DNA of 64,000 nt from assembly GCA_036674765.1 (NCBI GenBank), contig JARVKI010000052.1:247092-311091 (forward strand), read 5' to 3'. Origin of the DNA: Seiridium cupressi. Taxonomy: Eukaryota > Ascomycota > Sordariomycetes > Amphisphaeriales > Sporocadaceae. Made by a program: the position numbers and the translations under genes. The notes below the pieces were generated by a model, which worked only from the letters and a program-made list of their open reading frames with translations, made no database searches and was not told where the DNA came from. Below, piece after piece: positions 23,474 through 34,166 of this stretch. Position 1 is the stretch's first letter. Each line of letters begins with the position of its first letter.

Positions 23474-25736
23474 CTAACCTCCCACCTTTTCGCCTTCTGA
23501 ATCCCACGTTACCTTGAGGGGGTCATGATTCCTTGAAAACCTCTGCCCGGCAAACCAGAGCTCGAAGCGCAGATCTGCTGGGCCAATGATGGATTTAACG
23601 TCGAATGTGCAGAAGTAATATTTCTTTCCCTTAAAGATGAACCTCCTAGCCTTACGATTCACTACAGCACTCGGGGTCAGTGTTTCCATCTTGAAGTTGT
23701 TTAGTAGATCATGAGAAGCGTTGCCGTTCCAAAGGCCAATCGCTCAATCGGGACGTGGTTGTTCCCGAGTAGGCTCTCAAGGTACGTGATAACGACGAGA
23801 TTCACTTACTGATCATCTCGGAGTTATGGATACCCGTGAGATCACTCTTAATGAGACATAATTGCTTGACCCCAGCTATGAATATGGTTAGGTGATATTT
23901 ACGCACAAGCCATCAGAATGATACTCGCCTTGGTCAACATTCGTAGGTAGAGACCCCCTATCCTCGTCTGAGATATAGATTATGGAGTCCCAGGATCTTG
24001 TCGGGTCTTTTGCATCCACCTTTTTGCTGAAACTTGAGGTGAGTGGACTGTTGGTATCGATCGAGTCTCCCTAATTAATTAGCATGAATATCCTTCGGGT
24101 CAGGATACAAAACCAACCTTTCGAATGAGCCATTCAAGTTGGCCCATCGCGTATAACTTGCCATCATATGCGTCCTTCTTGACAATTTGGCCAAAGTGAA
24201 TGTTTGAGTCGTATTGAGCCTTGCAAACCATACCATAGCTTGCCCGTGCAATCCTGCTGACGATAACGGGCGCGTCTCCGGAGTCGAGTTTCTGCAGCCG
24301 GTCTAGCAGGAGTCCCTTTACGACCACGAGCTGCGGGTCGGGGGCTTGTATGATCTTGACTTGGTGTGCGTACGGATGGGAGAGCACCATGAGCTCATGC
24401 TGGAGTCGGTCTCGTACATACTTCGAAGAACCTAGCCCGCCTGATAGAATCATATGGCCCTGAACCAGGCATGATTAAGATTTACACTCTCACGGGGGTT
24501 GCACTTGAACTCACCACTGGCCGATTGACATCATTCTTTTGCATCCAGCTGAGTTGTTCCTGGATTTTCCGCAAAATGCTTTCAATATGCGGGTCGAACA
24601 GTGCTTGAACTTCCTCCCTTCAGCCACATCAGCGAACCATCATCGCTAAACCCAAGGTCACACAATCTTACCATGTTAAGACTAATTTGCCTTGCTCGAT
24701 CCTCGCTGCCGGGTGATTAAAGTGATACGAAACACCATCAAGAGGCAACTTGTAGGTGGCGGACTCGTACACTCGCTCTGCAAACTTGTGTTTCATGGTT
24801 CTAAATCTCTCGCTTCTCACCAGTCGATCTGCACAATCTGGCGGCAGCGATTGGACCAGTTCCGGAAACTGACCGAGACGGCTATTCACAAGCGAGACGA
24901 AGGCTTGGTCGATCAGCGTGCTGCCGATCCCGATGCCATCGACTTGGTTGATCTGCGACAAGGACGGGAACGGGTCTCGCGCTTCTACCACTTGCATGAC
25001 AGCGAAGTCAGTAGTCCCTCCACCCGCATCGATGGACAAGAATATGTCGCCGGACTGAAAGTTGACCGTCGAGCTCTTGATTGTGCCCACGGCGGCAGCC
25101 TCAGACTCTGTCAGCTCCACGGTAGCAGAGTGATCTACGCCCTCGGTTCCAAATCCGGCACTCTGTATGGCGTCCTTGAAAATGTTGAGGATCCCTTGGT
25201 TCCGCCATGTAGTAGGCACGCTGAAGATGAATTCGACGCTGAGGCTCTGCCACCCAACATGTCCAATTCCCGTGTGCAGTTCCACGGTGGATTTGACATG
25301 CTGGTATATCTGGAGAAGGTAGTCTGAAACCAGCTCCTTTGCCTCGGGCACGGAAGTGGGTGCTTGCGCGATTCCAGCCTGATGTGCTGCGTCTAATGTC
25401 GGCTGATCCAAGAATATCTTGAAAAACTCTCGCCTGCGCTTACCCGCGGCATCATCGTCTTCACATAGGGAGCCCCAGGATGATAAACTGCCGTCCTGAT
25501 TGTAGATCAAGCAGGTGTGGACCTTTTGCTCATTCTTGGCCGAACTTCCCGGCCAGTTGTGTATCACCTGAATAGGGCTCTGGAGGACCAGACTCTTCTG
25601 CGGTCTTGCCCAGGCGACACCTATTCAGAATATCAGCTATTGTTAACAGGCGCCCACTACCTATGCTTTGAGTTTTACCTGTGTAAGTTGTTCCCAAGTC
25701 GACCGCAACAATGATATCAGGGCTTTCACTGGTCAT
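23474..25736 (-). CDS. Hsp70-like ATPase (HSPA12-like fungal family)
   Basis: Exons 25736-25679, 25620-24672, 24617-24515, 24459-24118, 24070-23929, 23875-23810 and 23661-23474 give 615 aa. The actin/Hsp70 nucleotide-binding motifs are present: VAVDLGTTYTGVAW (phosphate 1), LSIDAGGGTTDFAV (phosphate 2) and HMILSGGLGSSKYVRDRL (adenosine). The usual Hsp70 substrate-binding domain is absent; instead the C-terminus has the fungal-type ending with GKKYYFCTFDVKSIIGPADLRFELWF. Such proteins are numerous in filamentous fungi and are thought to be ATPases related to HSPA12A/B, with roles mostly unknown. Intron 5 (23876-23928) needs a GC donor (CAAG/GCGAGT), and intron 6 is 148 nt with two possible branch sites. 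The start codon is followed after 58 nt by intron 1. Confidence 0.88.
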
Positions 25737-27176
25737 TGTGGACGAATCGGTCTGTCGATGAGGATGCTGCTGCTGCTGCTGGCTCTAAAAAAGACACACA
25801 ATCTATCGAAGTGTTTACCGGGAGACTTGGAACTCCACTTGAATCGGGCACACACGGTTGGAATCAGCCGGAAAGATTGCTAAGTCCATTCTTCACTCGC
25901 GATTTCCCGCGATTTTGGATCACAGCCTTGCGATATACATGTCAAATCACTCGAACAGGGGTATGATGAGCTCAGCGTTCATGATTCGGGGCTCCGCAAC
26001 ACTGTCTAGAATATTGGCTAACCCTTGCTCATCATTTGAAGGCTACCCGTGCCGCCACGCAAACATAGCGCGCAAAAGTTCCATTTCCTTCATATCGGTC
26101 GGGTTAGCTGCAGGCATGGCAACGGAGGATCATCCAAAATAGAACCCACTGAAACATGGTTGGCTCTGGAAGGCTTGATTGTGGGTCTCGTCGGACTTTG
26201 TGCACCATGATCTGGCCTGTAAGATATAAGAGAGACTCGCACGGTGTCGCTCCCCTGCGGGTCGGCATCGTCAGGCTGGGGCACAGCAGTAGCCCCCAAA
26301 TTCATTTTAACTTGAGGCAGGCTGTGATCTATGGGGGTCAAGTAGACTGGTAAGAGATACTTTCTGCACTTTCGAAAGTGCAAACGCCAGAACCGAGAAT
26401 GCTGCGTTTTCATTAGCTCCCAAAGCCTACTAAGATTTGATGCTTCGAACCGCTCGTTCTTAAACTCCAAAATATAAGGCTATTAATTATCTAGATACAG
26501 AGCTGAATAGTCACAAAAACCTAGATCGAAATCAGATTAGTTCCGGGGCTTTGAGGGACGGCAAACGCAGCCCTACACTGGCCGTATCTCCTAGGGCTAC
26601 AGCCATTTAGCTGTCGGAATGATATACTATCGAAAGTGTTACGCTAATCCAGAATTGGAATAATATCCATACTTGCGGCACCGCCATGCACAACCTTCAG
26701 TATTGGAGCGGCTGAACCCCAGAACATAAGAAATCAGAAGGCTCTGTACTCGAATATCTTCAGGATACCGTCAATACTTGATCTTTTGGGTCTCGTAAGA
26801 ATTTCAATTTGAAGGACATGGATTGCTGCTACCAGACACGAAGATAGATCGTCCGCAAGACACGACTGGGTTGCTTGTTTGATCAAGTCCTTGGACAATA
26901 AGGCTGTGCTATTGCATGCCACGTGACAAGGATGCTGTTGTGCGACCAGTAAAAGATCCTTACGCCTACGCCCGACTAGGCGGCGATTCAGCAACAAGTC
27001 TAGCGAATTATGTACAAGCCTCATCAAATTCTCATGTTGCGCCTCCTGCGTTGTACTAGTCGGACTGTTCTTCGACAGCCGCCCTTGGTTTTCTCTCGCT
27101 CTCCACCTTTGTGCTTCAAATCGTCGCTTTGATCAAGAAGCTCAAGTCCAACTCGCATAAGCGATAATTGTTCAAA
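25737..27176. other. Intergenic, no supported gene
   Basis: Divergent promoter region between the Hsp70-like gene and the membrane protein at 27177. A 126-codon frame on the minus strand (26090-26470) begins with a plausible charged stretch but has no supported start context or partner exon, so I do not call it. No element was recognised. Confidence 0.45.
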
Positions 27177-28552
27177 ATGACCACAAACACGACGCATACG
27201 TTTTCTTCGACAATCACTATTACAACAGTTCAGGGGGCGACGCCAGTAACTCTCACCTCCGTGGCCATAGGAACTTATGATATAGCCAGTGCGCCGATTA
27301 CAATAGCCACGATAGCCGTTCCAGTGACAACAGCCTCTGTAATAACAAGTTCAACCGCCAGTATTTCATCAGTCGCGGCCACGAATATTAATTCTGCTAC
27401 TGCCTCTTCGACCGAATCACCACCCTCATCCGGCGCAAGCACCACATCTCAACCCGCTACAACAACTTCTGCAACACCAGGGCCCACTAACGCCATCAGT
27501 CCCGGTGTCTCGGGAGGAAACTCTGGTGTCAGTCCCGGAGCAACTGCAGGTATAGCAATCGGCTGTGTTGTACTTGGTCTAGCCATCGGCGCTCTCGCAG
27601 CATACTTATTCCTGAGACGTCGCCAGAAGACTCGCCCTCAGCCAGAATATCTTCCTATGGAATATGGAATGGGCAGAGAGAAAGGTCTCCCTGCCGGCCC
27701 CCCTGTGGAGAGCAGCGGTCTCGCGCTGGACCAGTATCTCCTTGACTCAAAGCCCGATGCCGAGATCGCTGGCGAAATGCGCAACTTGGCCGCTCTGATC
27801 CAACAGCATGTCGAGAACAACTACCATCTTCGGCCCGTCCAACAAAGCGCAAGTACCTTGACCCAAGTCCTAATGAACTTGGGCATACCACAGACTGGAG
27901 TCCTGAACTGCAGCCATCTGGCATCACTGGCTCTGGATCCTCGTACGAGATCCTTGGCATTGCGACATGTTATCGCCAAGGTAACCTTTGAGAGCGCGAC
28001 GCTATTCGGCACTTCAGCGCTCTCACTCCTACCAGCGTTCGTGCCGTCATTCAGCAGAGCAGTGCCTCCTGTTGAGCAACACAGGGGCAGCACCGAAGGT
28101 AAGAACCCCGCGACTTTTGTATTATTCAAGGGATTGATGTCTGTTCTGTAGCCTTCTCGGCCGCCATGACTAGGTGGAGACAACTGTCTGCATTTCTTCT
28201 ACATCCTCGTCGCAGCGACCGTACTCCCCTCGTGCCTTCCGAAGACGTCAGCACACAACAGGCGGAGCAGCTAGCAATTGCTCTCAATGGATTCCTCAAG
28301 CCATTTAGTGACGCGAGTGATCGTGAGAGCCATTACGAGCAGGAGAATCACCTGAGAGAGGTCATAGTAGAGTGTGCTACATATGGTTACCTTCTATTCT
28401 CGCAGCCCTCCGATATCAGATTTCGCTTCGATGGTGGTGGAAGTAATAATGGGCTCGTTGTTTCTCCAGGCCTAGAGAGGGTCACAGATGAACGAGGACG
28501 ACGGCTGCATACGCCTCAAACACTAGTCACACCAGTGGTGGAGGGCATCTGA
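27177..28552 (+). CDS. Ser/Thr-rich single-pass membrane protein
   Basis: Exons 27177-28098 and 28152-28552 give 440 aa. The start is the ATG in CAAAATGACC. Residues 1-120 are almost only Thr, Ser, Ala and Val with short TITITT-like runs and should be heavily O-mannosylated. One hydrophobic helix (about 123-146) ends in FLRRRQK. The ~290-residue cytoplasmic part has an ordered-looking segment (AEIAGEMRNLAALIQQHVENNY, ALDPRTRSLALRHVIAK, LRHV followed by LSAFLLHPRR, then ALNGFLKPF and YGYLLFSQPSDIRFRF). This layout is common in filamentous ascomycetes and suggests a wall-facing sensor or scaffold, but no function is known. There is no N-terminal signal peptide. Confidence 0.82.
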
Positions 28553-29229
28553 TAAGTGTGCTTACAAATAGAAAGACCACTGCCCCCCTATGTTGGCTTG
28601 AAGTAGTACGGAGGCATATATCAATGTCAAATGGGAAACTCTTTCGGAGACCGCGGTAACAGGTCATTGGTTTATGGATTGCTCAACATCAATAACTTAT
28701 GCTCAATTATAGGCACGACTTTTTAGTAATTAACTAACACAAATCGAAGTAGCCTCAACCCTGATATCGCCCTTGGCTGTCCTTCCTATCTCACGCTGAT
28801 TTTAGTCCCTCTCAACCTAGGGGTATCATATTTGATCCTCTTGACTCGCACTACTGTTACTGCACTGTGTTTTTAACTTACTGTAAGGCATGGGAGAAAG
28901 GCAGTTTGACACGTTCCCTTCACAAAAGTGCGGCTGTAAAGTGTGCAGTGGCTCGGCTAGTCTATTTCCATGCAGCCACTGGTAGCATGTCCGAAGGATC
29001 CCTGTATCGCCTACATTGATCCCAGTGTGAATAGATAGGCTCAGACAGTCAGCACCCGAGTCGAAAGAGCTAGGCCAGCCTGACGACTTGGTCAACCCCC
29101 GCCGCGCACCTTCGTAGTCGCGCTCTTAGCTCTTGATGGTTCCCTGGATGTGGATATGACTTTGATCACTAAATCGAAGGTTTGAAATGTTATCGCGCCG
29201 TGACTGGGAAATTGGTTTTGATCAATACG
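28553..29229. other. Intergenic, nothing recognised
   Basis: The 3' region of the membrane protein gene and the promoter of the gene at 29230. No motif or ORF is supported. Confidence 0.45.
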
Positions 29230-30882
29230 ATGGCCACCGACCTACCACCCATACAAAAGGTCAGCACCATCGCCGACTCGGCGCGCTGGCTCGCAAAGGC
29301 GGACAACGTCCCAGGGGAAATCGCGCACTGCCTCCAACTCATACAGGTCATCTCCAGAGATACGAAATATCTGGTCGAGCTTCGAGATGAGAATTACTCC
29401 ACCCTGCAAAGTACCCCTCGCGAATTCAATCGAATCAACGAGATAATTGAAAGCGCCGCTCAAAGCCTAGCCGACGTCGACCGGCTGTTGGAGAAGTATC
29501 GGGCCCAGGCTGAAGACAAGGGCAAAAGACTAAGCCTACCTGTCATCTGGTTGTTATCAGATTCTGAAACCTTTTCCTTGCGGGCGCGAAATCTGCAGAC
29601 GCAGCACCAAACCGTACTGAATGAAATTAACCACCTTCGGAGTTATCGTATGTTGAATCCGGTGATGCAGATGGCGGGCAAAGCAGAGCTGTGCCAGTTT
29701 GAGAATCTGGACCTCATCAAATCATTAATGGGGGGCAAGGCGTCGAACAAAGGTCTGCGTGCTCAGGTTCTAGCTCATCACCACCGCGCAAGCTGACCCT
29801 AAGCAGAGTCGATACCGAAACCAAATGTTCAGCAACGGACGGCACTCAGCCATCAGCCGAAAATCATGGACTACGATGTGATGGGCCGCCCGGTCCAGCC
29901 ATATTATCATAGAGGTGAGAAGAATGCTGCTCAAGTGCCTCACTGTCGCGAGCCTATCTTGGCGGAACTACCATCTGATCCAATCGTGCGACCGTCGTTC
30001 CGTCCACATGGCTCGTCGTTCCTATCGCCGAATGCTCATCAAAACGAGTCTCGCATTAGCATAAGTTCTGATACCCAAGCGGACTCATCACAGCTCGGTA
30101 GGGCCCACTCACAAGAGAGTGACAGTCGGGGAGGCAGTAGTCAAGTACCAGATACTCCTCCAGCGGCTCAGATGGCCACAGGATTGATGGCTCTTTTTCA
30201 GAAACCAATACGTCTCGGTGAAAAGCCACCGAGTGCACCCCCGCGGCAATCATTTTCAGTGAAATCTATAGAGACTGCCGAGATCCCGCCGCAGCGCTCA
30301 TCTGTCGGTTCAGCGTTGCCGCCGACTTTGTCCTCTATGCCAAGCTCTGTCAGCCTCATGTCGCACCATTCAGACCCCAGTGGTACTCAAAAGCTAGACA
30401 GCCAAGCGACATTTGAGATGCATAACCCGTCATACATAAGACCAAGGACACAATCTTTTGGCCCCGGACCACCTCGCTCTTCGGCACCAGAGGTGGCACA
30501 GGGAGGACCAATTCGGACCCATCATCGCGGCCCGTCCCAACTATTTGTCTATCGACCTCGATCAAGTGCAGCTTCGCCTTCGCTAGACCGGGCCTCGCTA
30601 ATAAGTGAGAACCCTATATACGAGCTCGACGGGTCAAGCACGCCTTCGCAAGTCAGTCTTGCAACGAGTGGCGTACAACCAACCTACCCTCCCAACAACG
30701 ACTATCGACAGCATCAGTCTCACAGCAGTAGATCGGGGAGCAAAGCACAATCTTCGCAATCTTCACCTCCGATGTTAAGCCCACCATCGGTTCATGGGGC
30801 GCCAGTGGTGGGAAGAGATCGAGCAGACAGCGCAGCCTGGCGCCGGAGAACAGAGCTCTTCCAAGCACGAGAACATGATTGA
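29230..30882 (+). CDS. Coiled-coil/disordered protein, C-terminally truncated
   Basis: Exons 29230-29752 and 29807-30882 give 532 aa. The first ~190 residues are helical with heptad-like leucines (IQVISRDTKYLVELRDENY, INEIIESAAQSLADVDRLLEKY, RNLQTQHQTVLNEINHLRSY); the remainder is Ser/Pro/Gln-rich and disordered, with the motif MDYDVMGRPVQPYY after the intron. The intron donor (GTCTGC) is weak; a second solution (donor 29767, acceptor TTCAG) is possible. The family looks fungal-specific, and I know no function. The frame stops at TGA 30880-30882, but protein-like sequence continues in shifted frames to 31205 (see next entry), so this allele seems to have lost about 100 C-terminal residues. 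Confidence 0.75.
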
Positions 30883-31205
30883 GTTCAAGGGGGGGGGGAC
30901 CATACCCGTCAGGATTGGAACCCCTCTCAACTCGGTGAATTGATTTGGAAACCCGTCGCACCATGGCGCCACACGAGATCTGAAGGATTACCACGGAAGT
31001 GCTTTATTGAAGCAGAGGATACAGAGGGAGCATCGGCAATTGCAAAATCTTCTGAAGGGCCCCTTACGCAGCCCGCCGAGATGAAAGATTGGCATTCGAT
31101 AGGTTAAAGCTATTCGACCGCGCAAAGCCAAAATTGGGGGCTGTTACCAATACGAGCAAGGCTAGAAAGACAAAAAGTTCTGCTAGAAGCCTGTACCAAT
31201 CATGA
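30883..31205 (+). pseudogene. Decayed C-terminal tail of the preceding gene
   Basis: Three consecutive protein-like segments appear in different frames. The first is the in-frame sequence after the TGA. The second, beginning right after a run of ten G (30889-30898), reads TIPVRIGTPLNSVN, a TGA, then FGNPSHHGATRDLKDYHGSA, LLKQRIQREHRQLQNLLKG. The third, from about 31080, reads DERLAFDRLKLFDRAKPK and ends in SSARSLYQS with TGA at 31203-31205. Each step is a +1 shift. Segments 2 and 3 have the composition of a basic C-terminal tail. Interpretation as the former tail of the gene at 29230 is inference. Confidence 0.6.
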
Positions 31206-32551
31206 AAGGTACCAAACATGCGAGGATGTCGCAAACGATCATTTGTTCTCGACCAAAAGGCCAAGCAGCGATTAAGTGCAGAAAGTCCACCAGTCTCGCG
31301 AAAGGGAACTGATCGATCAGTGAGATCGATCAGTGATCTCGACGCGGTATATGTTATGAGTCAATCTGTCATGATCGCGACCCGCAGACCGCATGCGTGC
31401 GAGAACAAGGAAGACTAGGAAATGATCGCGCCGCCATTGCGTCACCAGCAGGTGCCAAAGACACGTTCTCGATATTCCGGGAATTCGGCGACATTGGTGT
31501 TGAGAAGGTACAGTACAGTTATTTTGAGACCTGGTACACGCGACCTTGCGCCATTGAAGCGATGGCGAGTGGACGGGCGGCGAGACATCACCGGTGGAAG
31601 TGTAGGCATAATCGTCGGTCGCCTTGCGGCGTCTCACACAGGTGCCGCAGGTGAGGCAATCTCGTAAATTACTGTTGGGGCCATGAACAGGACTGCTCTC
31701 GATGTGGGCCAACGAACTTCACCTTATACCTGATATTTCCGGTTAATAAGAGCGCAGTTATAACTTGCCGCATCTGCCAGATTACCCGAAATGGTAGACT
31801 CGCGCTGTGTCTCAGCCAATCACTCAGGTCTGGTCATCTGGCTAGAGAAGTCCATGTTTCAGATTTTCCGCTTTCAGTCTCAACTGTATACCGGCTCCTC
31901 TGTGTATCCGAAATCTTCAACGCGCATCTGGCTGGATCGGTGATTAATCAGTAAAGACACCCGGGTCTGCCGGGCGCCATGCTTTTAGCCAGGCACCCTC
32001 CACATCAGTGCCCCTAACGGCAGTTCGGGGGGCTACAAAAAGCGCCCAAGTTAGACTAAATTTAGTTCCCTCGCAAGCCCGCACCGTTTCCTCGCTTACC
32101 AGTCGCACGTGCATGGGGGACGGTCGACTCTATACACGGCGCGCTGTTGATTGGTGGAACAGCCAAGCATGCAACCCCACTGGACTATCGTGGCGCTCAT
32201 GTGCCCCTGTCACTGGGAGCGGAACTGGGGAATTTGATTGCGAGCAGGCTTGACTCGGGTCTCTTGACTCCCCTGCAGCTTGCAGGAGCGAGGGCTAGGG
32301 GCAAAAGAGATGCAGGATCATAGGTCAGCCGAAGCTGAAACGTGAAACAGACAGGCTGTAGTCTTGCCGGCGTGGTTAGGTGAGAAGAAATGGCTAGATG
32401 GCTCCGAAGGCAGTTGAGTTTGGTCTCTCCTCGTATTAAGGTTTCGTCGATGCGACCTGGCTATATGTTGACCTGCTCTCGCCCACCTGGGCTTTCTGCT
32501 GCTGTTCCTGATCTCCAGTCCCACGGTTGAGTCGTAGTCCAAATAGCAAGG
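31206..32551. other. Intergenic with a 13-nt tandem palindromic repeat
   Basis: No supported gene. The unit GATCGATCAGTGA is duplicated exactly in tandem at 31311-31323 and 31324-31336, and its core TGATCGATCA is palindromic. The last few hundred bases are the promoter of the GH76 gene. Confidence 0.5.
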
Positions 32552-33950
32552 ATGGCCAGGATATCTCACCTCGTCGCTAGCCTGTCAGCGATCACTTTCG
32601 CGACAGCGTTGAATCTAGCTGTCAGCAATGAGACTTCGATAAAACAAGCGGCAGCCCAAATTGCCAAGGGCCTCTACTTGTATCACAACCCCAACTCCAC
32701 AGCTGGCGATTTCGATCAACCTCAACCCTGGTTCTGGTGGCTATCAGGCAATGGGTGGACCGGCCTGCTCGACTACACCGTCTACACGAACGACACAACA
32801 TACCAGGCCGACCTTCTCTCGGCAGTGGCCAAGAACATCGGCGAGAACCGCGACTTCGTACCGGCGTCGCAGTACGGTTGGGAGGCCAACGACGATCAGG
32901 CTTATTGGGTTTACATCGCCTTGACGGCCCTAGAATACAACTTTGAGCCCTTGCCTTGCGACGGTAACGCCACAGACGGAACCTGCCTGAACTCATGGCT
33001 CGCCCTCAGCACCAACGCATTCAATCTGTTCGCAAGCCGCTGGGAAGCCGATGCGGCCACATGCAATGGCGGTCTGAAGTGGCAATACAGGTCTGATGTC
33101 GCTGGGTATTATGTGAGTAAATTCCACGTTGCTCTATACTCTTTGGAGAGGTCTGTCTGGAACCACAGCATTGATCATGATGAGTCTCTGCTACTGCAAT
33201 ACGCTGCGACTCCTAGTAAATCATCAAACATACTCAAAGAATGAAAGCTAAGCTTGGGTGATGTAGTATAAGAACAGTGTGACCAACGGCGGCTTCTTCC
33301 AAACGGCAGCACGTTTGGCGCGGTATTCTGGTAATCAGACGTTCGCGGACTGGGCAACGAAAATCTGGGACTGGTCGACTGGGGTCGGGCTCGTCAATCC
33401 CGAGTATCACGTCTACGACGGCGCGGGAGATCAGGACGGCGCAAACTGCACAGGGTTCGACCAGACTCAGTGGTCATACAACATTGCAACCTACCTCCAC
33501 GGTGCCGCACACATGTACGCGTACAGCGAGGAGGGCGACGCCAAGACGCTGTGGGAGTCGAGAGTCCAGGCCCTGGTCGCCACGGCCAAGAGCACCTTCT
33601 TTGGCCCCACGACGGACGCGCCGAATGTCATGTACGAGCAGCAGTGCGAGCTCGCCAAGGCCTGCACCACGGACCAGACCAGCTTCAAGTCGAGCCTGGC
33701 GCGCTGGCTGGGGAAGACTGCCGTGTTGGTCCCCAGTGTCAACGAGACCATCTTTGAGCTGCTCGAGGCGAGCGCGACCGGTGCGGCGAGCAGCTGCTCG
33801 GGATACACCAATTCGACCTGTGGCAGTCAGTGGTACACGGGCAGCTTCAACAACCAGTCTGATTTTGGTGTCGAGCTGAGTGCCCTTGAAATCGTGCAGA
33901 GTTTGCTGGTCAAGAATGCACCGGCCTTTGCAGTTGCCCCCACACCATAA
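32552..33950 (+). CDS. Secreted GH76 alpha-1,6-mannanase (Dcw1/Dfg5-like)
   Basis: Exons 32552-33112 and 33267-33950 give 414 aa. A signal peptide (about residues 1-20, ending ATALNLAV) is followed by a glycoside hydrolase family 76 (alpha/alpha)6 barrel. The catalytic aspartate pair is seen in YGWEANDDQAYW, and the family stretches WFWWLSGNGWTGLLDY, CNGGLKWQYR, GYYYKNSVTNGGFFQTAARLARY and FDQTQWSYNIATYLHGAA are clear. There are several N-glycosylation sites. GH76 proteins hydrolyse or transfer alpha-1,6-mannan; fungal Dcw1/Dfg5 cross-link GPI mannoproteins into the wall. This one ends AVAPTP without a hydrophobic GPI signal, so it is probably a soluble secreted member. The 154-nt intron is long. 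Confidence 0.93.
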
Positions 33951-34166
33951 CATACAGGAGAGTGTGGGCCATTCGATAGATTTGAGATTTTGAGATGCAA
34001 TATCATGACACTTGTTTGACCATCGTCTGGCATGTTCGAGATTACAAAACGCAGTCTGTGTTCTAGCGTTGCACAGAGCAAGCGTATATGAATGATCCTG
34101 TTTCTCGCAGGTTCCCCTAAATGCCTGGTTCTCCCAGCGTAGAACATGCGGCCTCATCCTAGATCA

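Noticed and set aside
26090..26470. 126-codon minus-strand ORF upstream of the membrane protein
   Set aside because: It starts plausibly but has no recognised family or splice extension and lies in a divergent promoter region.
30880..31109. Stop-codon readthrough extending the protein in the same frame by 75 codons
   Set aside because: Frame B and C segments look more protein-like and end naturally; the context after TGA is not the known UGA-CUA readthrough motif. Decay is simpler.
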